From positions 1,302,001-1,366,000 of the forward strand of contig JAQSEB010000029.1 in the NCBI GenBank assembly GCA_030063045.1: a DNA stretch of 64,000 nucleotides, written 5' to 3'. The notes beneath the pieces were generated by a model, which was not told the DNA's origin, did no database searches, and saw nothing but the letters and a program-made list of their open reading frames with translations. The DNA comes from Pratylenchus scribneri. Its lineage: Eukaryota; Nematoda; Chromadorea; Rhabditida; Pratylenchidae. The translations under genes were made by a program, and so were the position numbers. Shown one piece after another: positions 10,701 through 22,700 of this stretch; positions within the stretch are counted from its first letter, which is position 1, and each line of letters starts with the position of its first letter.

Positions 10701-13700
10701 CCGATGATTCTGATGAAGACATGGGTTGTGGTTTATTTGAGGAGACGAATTCCCCACAGACGTGCATGATGATGGCTGCTCCAACGACGGGTGGAGCGAT
10801 GAAAGTGCACACAACAGAGGCAGCGGAACAGATTTTGTCAACTACATTCACAATTCCACAGGCAAAAAGCATTCCGGCGGACGATAGTGAACATAAAGTG
10901 AGTAACGGATAGCGATACCCAATCATCCTCAAAATGGGTGCTTATTAGGCATGTCTTATTGTTAGAGGATTTGGCCATTCTTTTGCCTATAACTCAACAG
11001 GGAAACGACCAATTTCGGAAAGCGATATAATATTCGAAATCCAGTAGTGCCCTTTAGAATTTGGCTATTTAAAATATTTTACAAAAAATCTTCCCTTAAA
11101 AAGTTACTTGACTTGAAGTTTAATATAAAATCAAAATAATTTGATGAAAAGCCGTTTATTACTACAATACGGCTCTATCTTTCTTTTTTTATGGGGACTA
11201 GCCCCCTCTGCCCCTCCAGCCAAAAGGTAAAGGCTTACTTTGAAATGACCAAAGATCATTCTCGAGTCCAAAGATCATTTTCTTGTCTTATTCTCGAGTC
11301 CGAAGGACTAAAGATCATTTTGTTGGACTATTCTCGAGCCCAAAGGACTAAAGATCATTTTATTGAGCTGGAGACTAGCCTCTCTATCCTCCAGCCAAAA
11401 GGTAAAGGCTTACTTTAAAATGATCAAAGATCAATTTTCGCGGGCGACCATGTAATACGAATACCATTGGATATATCCAAAAGGGGCGTGGCCTATAATG
11501 TATAGATGTACTATGGAATACGAATACCATTGGATATATCCAAAAGGGGCGTGGCCTATAATGTATAGATGTACTATGGAATACGAATACCATTGGATAT
11601 ATCCAAAAGGGGCGTGACCTATAATGTATAGATGTACTATGGAATACGAAAACCATTGGATATATCCAAAAGGGGCGTGGCCTATAATGTATAGATGTAC
11701 TATGGAATACGAAAACCATTGGATATATCCAAAAGGGGCGTGGCCTATAATGTATAGATGTACTATGGAATACGAAAACCATTGGATATATCCAAAAGGG
11801 GTGTGGCCTATAATGGATCGAATAAATTTTATAAAAAATGGGAAAAATATGATTTTACTTACCTGAATAGATGATTATGGAGGAAAAGTTTTTATCGATT
11901 CTTCAGCAGCAATTACCTACTCTCACTTATGATTATATCTTTCAACACAAGTGATAGTGGTTAAGTGCAGTTGACAAACGATATCGAACTTTAATCAAAA
12001 TGATGAATTCAAAAGATTTATCAACTTGGCTAATGACAACCCAATGGAAATGAAAACAAAAAATGTAATAGATAGACTGAACTTATGAAAACAAAAAAAT
12101 GTAATAGATAGACTGAACTTAAATTCTTCATTTCTTTGTGCACGCCATTCCAAGCTTGGTCTTCAACTCATCCATATTTCTCCATTGACGTTCACTTCGT
12201 TTAAGCCGACCATTTCCTTCGCTCCTGATATTTCCCTCATCTAAATCCAATGTGGTATCATGAAATGAAATTGAGGCATTCCCTTTCTCACCATCAATCC
12301 ATCCAATCTTAATCTCCTCTCCTTCCTGATGAATTTTATTCCTGTTCATACATCCACTTCGCTGCATCCAACGCAATGTGAGAAGGCAACAGAGGATGGA
12401 GAGACCCAACAGTGCTTCAGCCAAATAGAGTAAATTTCGAGCCATTTGACGATATTCTTCCAATTCAGTCCACACATTTTCTTGCTTATAGTTTTCAAGA
12501 ATTTGGGAATAGTTCATATTTGTCGAGAATAAAGGGGATAGAATGAATATTACTTGTAGTTATTATTTTAATCTTTTTTTAAAAATTGAAATTAGAAATT
12601 TGTCTATTTATATATCAACTTGTAATACAATAGAAATTGGGAGAGGGAATGATCTATCCAATCTTTGAATCCGAGACAATGTGTCGATTATAGTCAATCA
12701 TGATGAGTTGATCGAATTCGCCCAATACAATCATCTCTGCTCCTGGAGCTGGAATAGCCGAATTGAATTGCATCCGAATCGATGTGGTCCCACTTCGCAG
12801 CAACTCAAACCCGCAACTGTCATCCAGCGTACTTGTCAAAGCGATCACAAACAGGGTCCATCCATCCTTGAATTGCTCAAACGTAATATCGAAGGAACGA
12901 TCCGAGTTGGCCACACCCAGCGCCTCATACATGTCAACAATAGGGCGGACACATAAACTGCTTCCAAAATTCATTCGATGTGGAACGGCTGGGTAGATTT
13001 GTCCTCCCGCATGAACGCTAATTTCTCTAATGTCAAAGGGTATGAAATTGAATGGGGTGTTCGTCATCATGCCATTAAAAGCACCGTTATTAACCAGTCC
13101 AATTGTAATACGACGAGGAATAGCTGCTGAGAAGACATTATGTTCAATTTCGGTACGACCCGCCGACAGGAAACAACTTTTGATTTCCGTTTTCCTAACC
13201 GCATAGGTGGCCGGCTTTTGCTCCAACATTTTATAGATGCTCAAATTCAGCGACGGTTGTACCTCCACCATTTTCACATAGAGTTTAATGTCATGAAGAT
13301 AGAGACGATATTGTGTTCCACCAAGACCTGCTGCTCTTAAACATTCCAAGAGGAAGGCATCTTTTCCACGGTAAAGGGTGAATAGTAGATCCAAATTATT
13401 GAGCAAATACAACTCTTGATTGCCCAAATCGAAATCCAATCTCGAAAGAAATTGAGCTTTGGCTCCACTAGCAAATGGTGCACAACGGGCCAGGAAGCCG
13501 CTATCCGCACGATCATTATGCCTTTTGGAGCGATGATAGCCAGCGGCTGCCATGAAATGATCCTTCACTGATGCGGAATAGCTCAACTCTTGAGTCAAAT
13601 ATGCCTTGTAAGGGTAGAGAGGCCCGCTGTCGTACAATTCCGTATTTCCTGCCTCCACTTTCAATTGTTGGATGAATGTTTGACCAATGGATTGGATTGG

Positions 13701-16700
13701 ACCAATTTCGGTATCATCAGCTGCAGTGATGGCGATCCAATTTCCATTATGAAATTTCTCAATAGACAATTCCAAATGTAAATACACCCGGGAGAGATCG
13801 GTCCATAAATTGTCACTGAACATGCGGAAGAGATAGGGCGATTCCTGCGTAATCGTACTCAGAGGGAGTACCTCACGGAAAAAGGATTTGCAAACGGACA
13901 CATTGGTTGGGGGAACGGAAAAGATGTTCAGTGCACTGTTGAAAGCCAAACCGCTCTGATCACTAATTTTCTTTGGACAGCTCATTTTTCTTTTTTGTTG
14001 TTCTCGTTTTCTCTAGTATGGACCCAATGCGTCTACTTTGAGAGGTGGAATACCAGATTTTTTCTTGCCTCTATTTGTTTTTTTATTTTTCGTTTGTTTT
14101 CTCCTCCCTCTTTTTATAATAGTTGATGGACCAAGTGTAGAAAGGAGTCTTCTTTTTATATGCTCATCAACTGGCCCATCTGTAGTGGGATTATCAACAT
14201 GTAGTCCGGTTGTCGCCACTCGTTTATAGCGTTTGAAATCAAAATTGTTTCCACCACTTCCCTTTTGTTTATTTAAATTATTGGCGGCTTTGTCCAGCAA
14301 ATTTTTTAATCTACTTTTTCCCTCGCTCACAAGCGTTTCTTTCACATCTTTACCATCAAGTATACCGGAGAGTGCTCTGCTCCCAGACTCTAGACCCTGA
14401 CGACCTATGGCGGCGCCAACTTCCCTTCCAACAGGGAGAAGGAACCGCCATAGACTTCGCAACACCGAGCCTATGCCGGCTCCTCGTTGAAAGGCCATTC
14501 CACTGAAGACGGGGTAGCTAGCGGCCATGCCGCCACTCATTAATGCTTGACCACCCCCACCACCTTGGATATCCCCCATGGCGAAAAAACTCCAATCCAC
14601 CGAGTTTGGATCGAAATCGGAATGCATATTCTCCTTCTCTTTTGAATTTACATAAAGATAGAAAAATTCACATGGTATTTATATACGTACTCTTTTAATG
14701 ACGATGATCGAAGACAAACTTTCGTACAAATTCACTGACCAATCGATCCCCATCCGTTTTGCATTGTGATAAATGCCGTACGATTCGAAGGAGGGGCCAT
14801 CCTTGACATCGACGGTGTAGAAAATAAATGACATGTTTTCCACAGGAAAGGGACAACGCTGATTGAATGGGCTCTTTCAACCGATTGACTTGATTGAATT
14901 GTTGTAAATAGGTGAAAATTTCTGGCGATTTGGGTGGCCATTGAGCCAAAGAATCGAAATAGTCGCACTGCATGGGTGATTCCACATATATGGCCACCCA
15001 ATGGGAACCGGGCAGAGAGGAGTCGTCCGTGTTCACAACCATACAATGGGGATATACCAACGCCCGACCGCGGGGAATTCGATCTGCTGGAAAGCAGCCA
15101 ATATAACTTGATGCAGTCCTTCGATTACGCCGTAAAATTTTATTTATCTCAGATGTATACATGATGTATTATGTTAAAAAAATGTAGCAATGTTATTTAT
15201 TAAAAATTTATCAGAAATAAGGCATTTTTTTAAAATGTAAGGTCAATGAACAAGTGCCATATTGAAAGGGCATTAGTTTGCTATTAGCTGTACGTATCTC
15301 AATGAATATCTCTTGGAACTCCCTCTTTATGAGCCGATGATATTGAATGATGGGATAGCACTCTTCAACAATCTCATCCGGTTGGCCTCGGATGTTGACC
15401 ACACGCAACACTGGAGCAGCCACATCCCCAATGAACACAGGTTCAATTAAATCGGGTACGTAAACATAGAAGGTGGAGACACCGCCACGCATGTCCGGCA
15501 TAAAACGTGCCAAATTGCTCGCATCCTCCAGCCTGACATTGGGAAAACCGAGCATATAGGCCAATTGGGCAGACAATTCCATGCATTGGACATAGTCCTT
15601 ATCCAGTTTGAGCCGAAATCTCTGTCGCTCTCCATCGAAACCGAATTTACAATACAGTTCGGGTGTCTTGTACGCATCCATCCATTTCTTTAAACCACCC
15701 ATCTCTCGAGCCGATTTAACCAGCTGGATGTCCATCTCGTTCAATTTACTTGTCAACTTTTCGGCTAAAATCCGTTCAGTCTCTTTGGCACGCATCTTTT
15801 TGGCGTCCTCACGTCGCCATAAGTACTTTTCCACAACTTCCACGCTATGGCTCCTTTCTTCTTCTCCCTCTTTAATAGTGACGAATCGTGGAAGTACCAG
15901 CTTCTTGGCCAATTCCTCAGACTCCTTCTCCGTCTCCTTCCAAACAATGTCGGCTGCCTCCAACCTTTTTGCCAAATGATCTGCATCGGCCACGATACTC
16001 TGATTCAGTGCTGTGACCAACTCCATCGGGTTCTTCATTGATGCTGATGGGATGGGTATTTGTAGCTGTGCACCCGTTTGCCATATAAGACGAACAAATT
16101 GTTGCTCGGTTGTACCCAGCGAAGGCCATGTGTTTGGATAGACCAAAACTGCCAATCCTACCATCCATTGGGAATGGAAATGCAATTTTCGGGGCAATCG
16201 TACGCGAAACGAATTCGTACGGTTACCTTCCACCATGGTGTTGGATGGACAAACAACATAAAATGATGTGGATTTGGATATCGAAGAAATAGCTGATGTC
16301 ATTTTTACTTTTTTGATGGAAAAGATATACTAGAGCAATTGGTTTTGGTTTTTATATGATTGTTGTTGCTGGTATCCAGCTATTATGCTTTTCGGAATAG
16401 CCCTTCCATTTGACCAGACAATAATCCACACCCTTACGTCGTTGTCGTTTCACGATTCGCTCAATCTCATAGATTCGATCCCCATTTTCATTCTTCTCCT
16501 CCAAATCGCTCGCATTGGAATCTGCTTCGTCCTCATTCCCTTTCTGATACCGTTCAGTGCTCCGGACCAGACAAAGTTCTTGCGCATAGTACCAACCGGG
16601 CAAAAGTTGTCCATTGCTGTCACTTAGCCTGTAGCTACAGGGCTGATTTGGTTGTTCACGTACCCGGGTCACGTGGAACAGCTCGTCACTGAATGTGGGC

Positions 16701-19700
16701 AAATAGCCTTTGCGGAACACATTTCGTCGTCTCTCCACGCGGACCTCATCGCCTAATCGAAATCGCGGTCTACCGCCCAATCTTTTCCTTCGCCTTTTCT
16801 CACTCCACTCTTTTTGCATTTTCCTCTCCAAACGTTTTCTCAGCTGCTCAGCATTGGCAAATGTTATATCGCGTGGTCGAAGTCCAAAGATTGCACTATT
16901 TGGTGAGGAGTTTAACGCATTCACAATCCGCTGTATCACACCAACCCATGCGTTTGTACCCCGATGGGTAAAATAACGATAGAGACGTTCTTTGATACTC
17001 CGATTGGCCCTTTCTGCCATTCCAGCATGCCAGAGGGGGGATGTTTGCATACAATGGTGTTGCACTTGACGTCGTCGAAAATAGGATTGCACTTGAGCGG
17101 CGGTGAATTCCCTCCCGGAATCGGTCATCAATCGCCAGGGGATGTAGCCACATCTGGTGAATACTCGTTCAAAAGCATCGATCATATCCCCGCTATGTTT
17201 GCTTCGAACTGGTTCAACGAAGAGCTGACGACTGAGCACATCAATACACACCAACATGTACCCATTACCCCCGTTCCATCGTTTTAGCCGTTGCATATCG
17301 GCCAAATCGGCTTGCCAATCCGTATGCAATCCGCTGGCACGCGTTGAGAGACGTTTGAATTTACGAACCACCCTCTTATGTAAAGTGTATACCCGTTGAC
17401 GAGCCAAATAATCTCCCACTTGGCTACGTCTAATATTCCCATCAATTTTTTTGGCCGCTTGGAAGAGCGGTTCCATACTGGTGAAACATGTGGATGAAGA
17501 GGGATCCTTATACAGAGAATCGAGAATATCATCAATCTCTCTTGTATTTTGAGCTGTCATCCCTTTCTCTTTTTACTACAAAACAAAAAAATGAAATGCT
17601 TTTTATTTACCAAATTTGCGGTTTAAAATATATTTTTATTGGAAATGGATCATGTCTTTTAATTATCAACGATCGAACAATCTTCTTCTTTTTCTTTTCA
17701 TCATAGCCACCTCCCCGTTTTCCTCTTGCGGAACTCGATGTTGTTGGTCCTTCGACGATATTCGCATCATGTTTGGGGAATAATCTCTCTGCCAAATATG
17801 GATCCTTTTTGGCAGCGTTTATGAATGTTTTATAGCCGGGTGGCTGTACGCCTGCCTTGTCCGCTGCAAAATGGTATTGAAGGAGTTCCTGAATGTTGCT
17901 ATTGGCAATTGCTCGAAAATCCCCATGCATCAGTCGATAGATACGCCCATCCCTATCAACTGGAAGACGTTCAGTATTTCTTTGAGTGTAATTCATTGCT
18001 TCTTGATATCTTCGCCGATTTTGTTCATTTTCTTCAAGTCCAATATTGGGTACCTCCGTATCTGCGGAGGAGGAGGACGTTTCCGGTGATGAAGATGAAG
18101 TTAAACCAGAGGATTGTTTCGTGGAATGATGATCATCGTCGACTGTGTCATACTCTGTAGAATTTTGTGGGCCGCTATCCGATTGCCTCTCCTCTCTTGA
18201 TCTAATCCGTCTTTTTCGTGGACTCTTTCTTTTGGGCGAGGGCGCCTCCTTCTTCACATCTTCGATGGCTTTAAGCACTTTGTCCGTGGTAGACGACAAA
18301 TTTTCCACGCGAACATTCATTGGATGTTCATCCACATCTTGCTGCAATTTTCGCATTCGTTTGAACTCTTGCTGATACCCGATGGCTCGTTCACTATCGT
18401 TGAGTGCAGATGTGGATGGTTCATCCCCTTTGGAAATGGCATTCACCCGATCATTGACGAATCCTAGTGCGGTTTTCCCTCTCGCTGCGTCGTTTGGTTG
18501 TTGATGAATGCTCATGAGTGTGCGGTAAACATCCTCGGGAATGAGGAGCATCCGTTTACCGAAACGCATCTTATTGACTGTTGGAAATTTTGTCTATGAC
18601 TTTTTCCACAATAACGGGAAGGACGGCAGAAATTACAAGGGGAATAAGAGCAGGTAATCCCCCACCCTCTTGCTGAAGATGTTCTCTGGCAGTTCGTGCG
18701 CTCCTCGCCTTGCAGAATGCCCTTAGTTGAGGTGCTTGAGAACGGAGTCGATTGAGTAAACGTTGCTTTGGTTTTGGTACCCGACCACGAAGCAGATTAA
18801 GACAACACTCTACCAGACAAAGCAATTGTTCAGGTCCTGATGTACTCAAAATTTGACGCAAGCGATTATGGTGACGTTTGGTTCGACAAGCAGCAACGCG
18901 TTGGAGAAAATGAATATTCCTGCGAATATGACCACTAATTGCAAATTTTTTATTGCTCTTTGATGATGTTGATTTGGATATTGTCGGCTTTCCGTTATTC
19001 TCTGATCGATGTTTTCCCATAAATCTGCCTATGTTCCTTTATTTCCACTAGTGATGCCCTCGTTGGCTATGTATACGATGCACTGCTCGCCCGGGTATAT
19101 ATGTGTTCTTAATCTGAATTGAATTGGTGTTGTTGGATGCATGTCCACTAGTAGATAGCCAAATTGCTGGACAGTCGCATCCGCATATGCTTCAACAAAA
19201 AATTGATGTGCCTGTCTTCCGGGGAACAATTGTGTGGCCAGATTCCTAATCTGTAGTGCTCCAACCGGATTCCTCATCAACACCAGATAATGAGAATTAT
19301 TTCTGGCCACACGTAAATGTGGAGAGGCAAAGAGATGTTGCGTGACCAACACTATACTACACCCCCAATTATGTGATCCACGTGTGAATAGAAGGTCCAG
19401 AAATGGACTCCTTAATCCCATCATCAAATCATCCAACACCAAGAGGAGTCGCCCACCACAATCGGAAGCCGCCTTCTGAATCTGTCCTTCATCGGGCACA
19501 CCATAATGGACAGAGACTTTAAATTGCTCCCCATCAATGGGAGTATCGAAATTTTGTTTTGCCTCCTGCTGTTGAAGACGAAAAATGTTTGCATTCATCT
19601 CGCCATAGCAATAGAGTAGCCATCGAGGTGTGGGCGTAATCATTTCGGCGGCATTTTTGATCAGTCGCAGTACCCATTCCGATTTCCCACTCCCTGTACA

Positions 19701-22700
19701 GCCAGACACACACATGGTGAATGGATGTTGAAATATGTTAGCATTTTCTTCACTTCCCTTTCCTCCTGAATCCATTTTTCCTCTCCATACATTCTCACAT
19801 ATATTCACATTTATATATTTATATATATATATATATAGATTATCAATTTGATAATTTCAGAGAAAATTTAAAAAAAAACTCAAATCTTCTAATCCAAAAT
19901 AATACAAAAAATATGCCCCTCGTACCACCTATTCCAATGATGTGGGCTATGGAGCGTGAAGAGGATGACGGGCAACAGTCAACGCTGCCTGACCAATTGA
20001 CCAAAAACATTAAAACTGAGACCGAAACTTTGCCATCGTTAAACCCTGTTGATGCTGGCGAAGGGGTATCAGCTCAAAAATGTAAACAATTTCCAATTCC
20101 CAATTTTAGAAGTCAAAATCGCCCATTGAGGCAAGTGAAGACGATGGACAGCGTCCCCCATCTCCCTGGTCAATCCCTTGGATTCTGATGGACAATCTGC
20201 TTCCATCAAACAATGGAAAAAAGGGGGAGGAAAATGTGACAAAAAATGAATCGCAAAAAGGCAAGAATATTCTTGCAAATAAAATTAATAAAATTTTATT
20301 TTTAGATGATGATGATGACGACGATTCCACTCCACCAATCAGGCTTATCATTGATGAAGACGAGGATGATGATGATGATCCCACTCCAGCGATTAAACTT
20401 CCCACTGATGAAGATGAGAAGAAGGAGGTGAACCCAGAAGGAGAAAAGTATCCAAAGAGCGAGGAAGTTGAAGCAAAAGAGGAAGAAGAGAATTTGATGG
20501 AGATGAAGACTGCTTCAACAACCCCAATGGATGGAGCCCCCTATTGGGAAGAAGAAGAAGAAGAAGAGCAGCAGATGAAAGAAACCATCATCACAATTCC
20601 TCTATTGGACTATCTTTGTGCCTACATGGAATGTTCCCTGAAGGAATTGCAAGTCTTGCTTCAAACATTGGAACCACGCCGCCGAATCCTCACCCATTTG
20701 CAAACTTGCAATCTGCGAACCTCACATCTTCGTCCCCCCGAACGCAATTTGCCTCTCCATGCCCATGATCTTTCATCCCAAAATGCGAATTTCGCCTATG
20801 CATGCGGCGGCTATTTGGACATAACCGTTCGCCAGTATTACTATGTGCGGCATAACCGAAAACTCAAACATCCCTATCTGCCATGTTTGATCGAATTCGG
20901 CGGTGGTCAGCATGCCTCCTATTATCCACTCGAGGTGATTGCGGTTCATCTGACCAAGACTTCAGCAGCAGCTGCTGGACCATCCACCTCTTCCAACCAA
21001 AATAAGAAAATCCTCACCACACCAATTAACCACAACATGTGCGGATGTCACCACCATCATTGTTGCTGTGCCAATCAGAAGCGCCACAATTGATGTGTGT
21101 GACAAATTCCCACCATGATATTATTTTTTGTAAAATTTTTAAATTTATTTTCATTTGTATTTTTTTAAATTCATTTTTTAGTAATAATTCATATTGATTC
21201 ATTTTATAATGCGATAAATTTTTTTTTGTAGATTTGTCAAAAATGATTTTTACTCCCATTCCCTCCCTACAAAATAGTACAATCACATTTCGTCTTAACC
21301 GATCATTCACCCCCAATGAATATTTGGCTCTGGCACGTCATGGGGTGAACACGGAGTACTGTCCCCGCCGTTTCCATGCCATCATCATGCGACTGCGTTC
21401 GACCACAATGGGTGGTAGTGTGACAGTCATTGTTTTTTCGAGTGGGAGATTGGTGATGACCGGCATTCGACAACATTTACAATCCACCAATGACAACAAC
21501 AACATTAGTCCCCAAATTCAATCGTTGATTGGACGGATTTGTCGTCAATTGGATCGCTCATTGGCAGCAGGCTACCGTATGGGTGAATGTGGCGAGCCAG
21601 ATGGAACAACCCCGTCCCCACCTAATCTACGAGCTCATTCCATTCATTTGCGGAATTTGGTGGGTGCACGTCGTCTACCCTTCCCATTGGCCCTTTTACC
21701 ATTGAGAGAGTGGATGATGGAAGCCTACCGTACTCGACTACCACTACAGCCAATCACAGAAGGACAGACATGGCCCATCCGCAATGTGACAGTCATTAAT
21801 TGTGTTTTGGACCAAACACAATTCCCCGGACTACGATGTGCCCTACGATTGGATGATGGAGACGAAGAGGCCGGCTACGAGCTCACATCATTGGTGTTTA
21901 GGACGGGAAGGATGATTGTTACCGGAGTGAATACCATTGGACAAATGGAAAGGGGATTGGATGTGCTGGAGCAAATATATTCCCAATTCCCTTCCCCCAA
22001 CTTCTAACCATTGATATTTCCTTTCACATTTATATGATGAATTTAATTTATTAATTTTTAAAAGTGAATATAAATAATTATATTGATAAAATTTACAAAA
22101 AAAATTCCATCAAAAAATGTCCTCTTCCTCTTCACTTTCTGTCTCGCCATCCTCCTCCTCATCATCATCAATCGGTGCATTGCCAAAGTCGTCATCTTCA
22201 TTGTCGTCTTCATCGTCCAGTTGTTGTCCATCTGCCACCAACCAGCCAAATGGTCTCGTTTGGAAGCCAGCCAATACCACTCCTTTGCTATATACAGGCT
22301 TGTAGATTTTCATTGTCCGTCTTGTGTTGATGTGCGCTCGCCTTGTTCGTATGAATTGTTGTTGTGGGATGCTGATTTGTCGACGGCCTCGTCTATCAAA
22401 AAAGTGAAAAATTATTTGGGAAAATGTTTAAAGAAAACACACCTCACTTGGCCAATAGCAAAATGACGTTGAATCATTCGCCGCATCCGTTGATAGGTGA
22501 GAAGTTGTTGGGCTTCATGTGTCAATTCAATTCCGCGTACCTTCATATCAGCGCGAAGTCCTTGGCCACTTTGTGCGCAGCGATGAAGGAGGATATAGTT
22601 TTTTGGGCCACCGCACCAAAACTCGATGATTTCACGGCCCGGGAGCTCTCGTTTCATTTGTCCCAACCAGTCCCCTTCCTCGACACATGCTGGTCCACCC

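Noticed and set aside
11191..11418. 75-residue frame in the left terminal repeat, mirrored in the right repeat
   Set aside because: It exists because the inverted repeats are identical; made of short internal repeats, no homology.
11384..11866. Long frames on both strands in the Maverick left subterminal array
   Set aside because: Period of 63 bases leaves frames open by arithmetic; both strands open equally, so coding is unlikely.
22117..22305. Serine-rich plus-strand frame opposite the polB tail
   Set aside because: Mirror of the Asp/Glu-rich polB C-terminus on the other strand.
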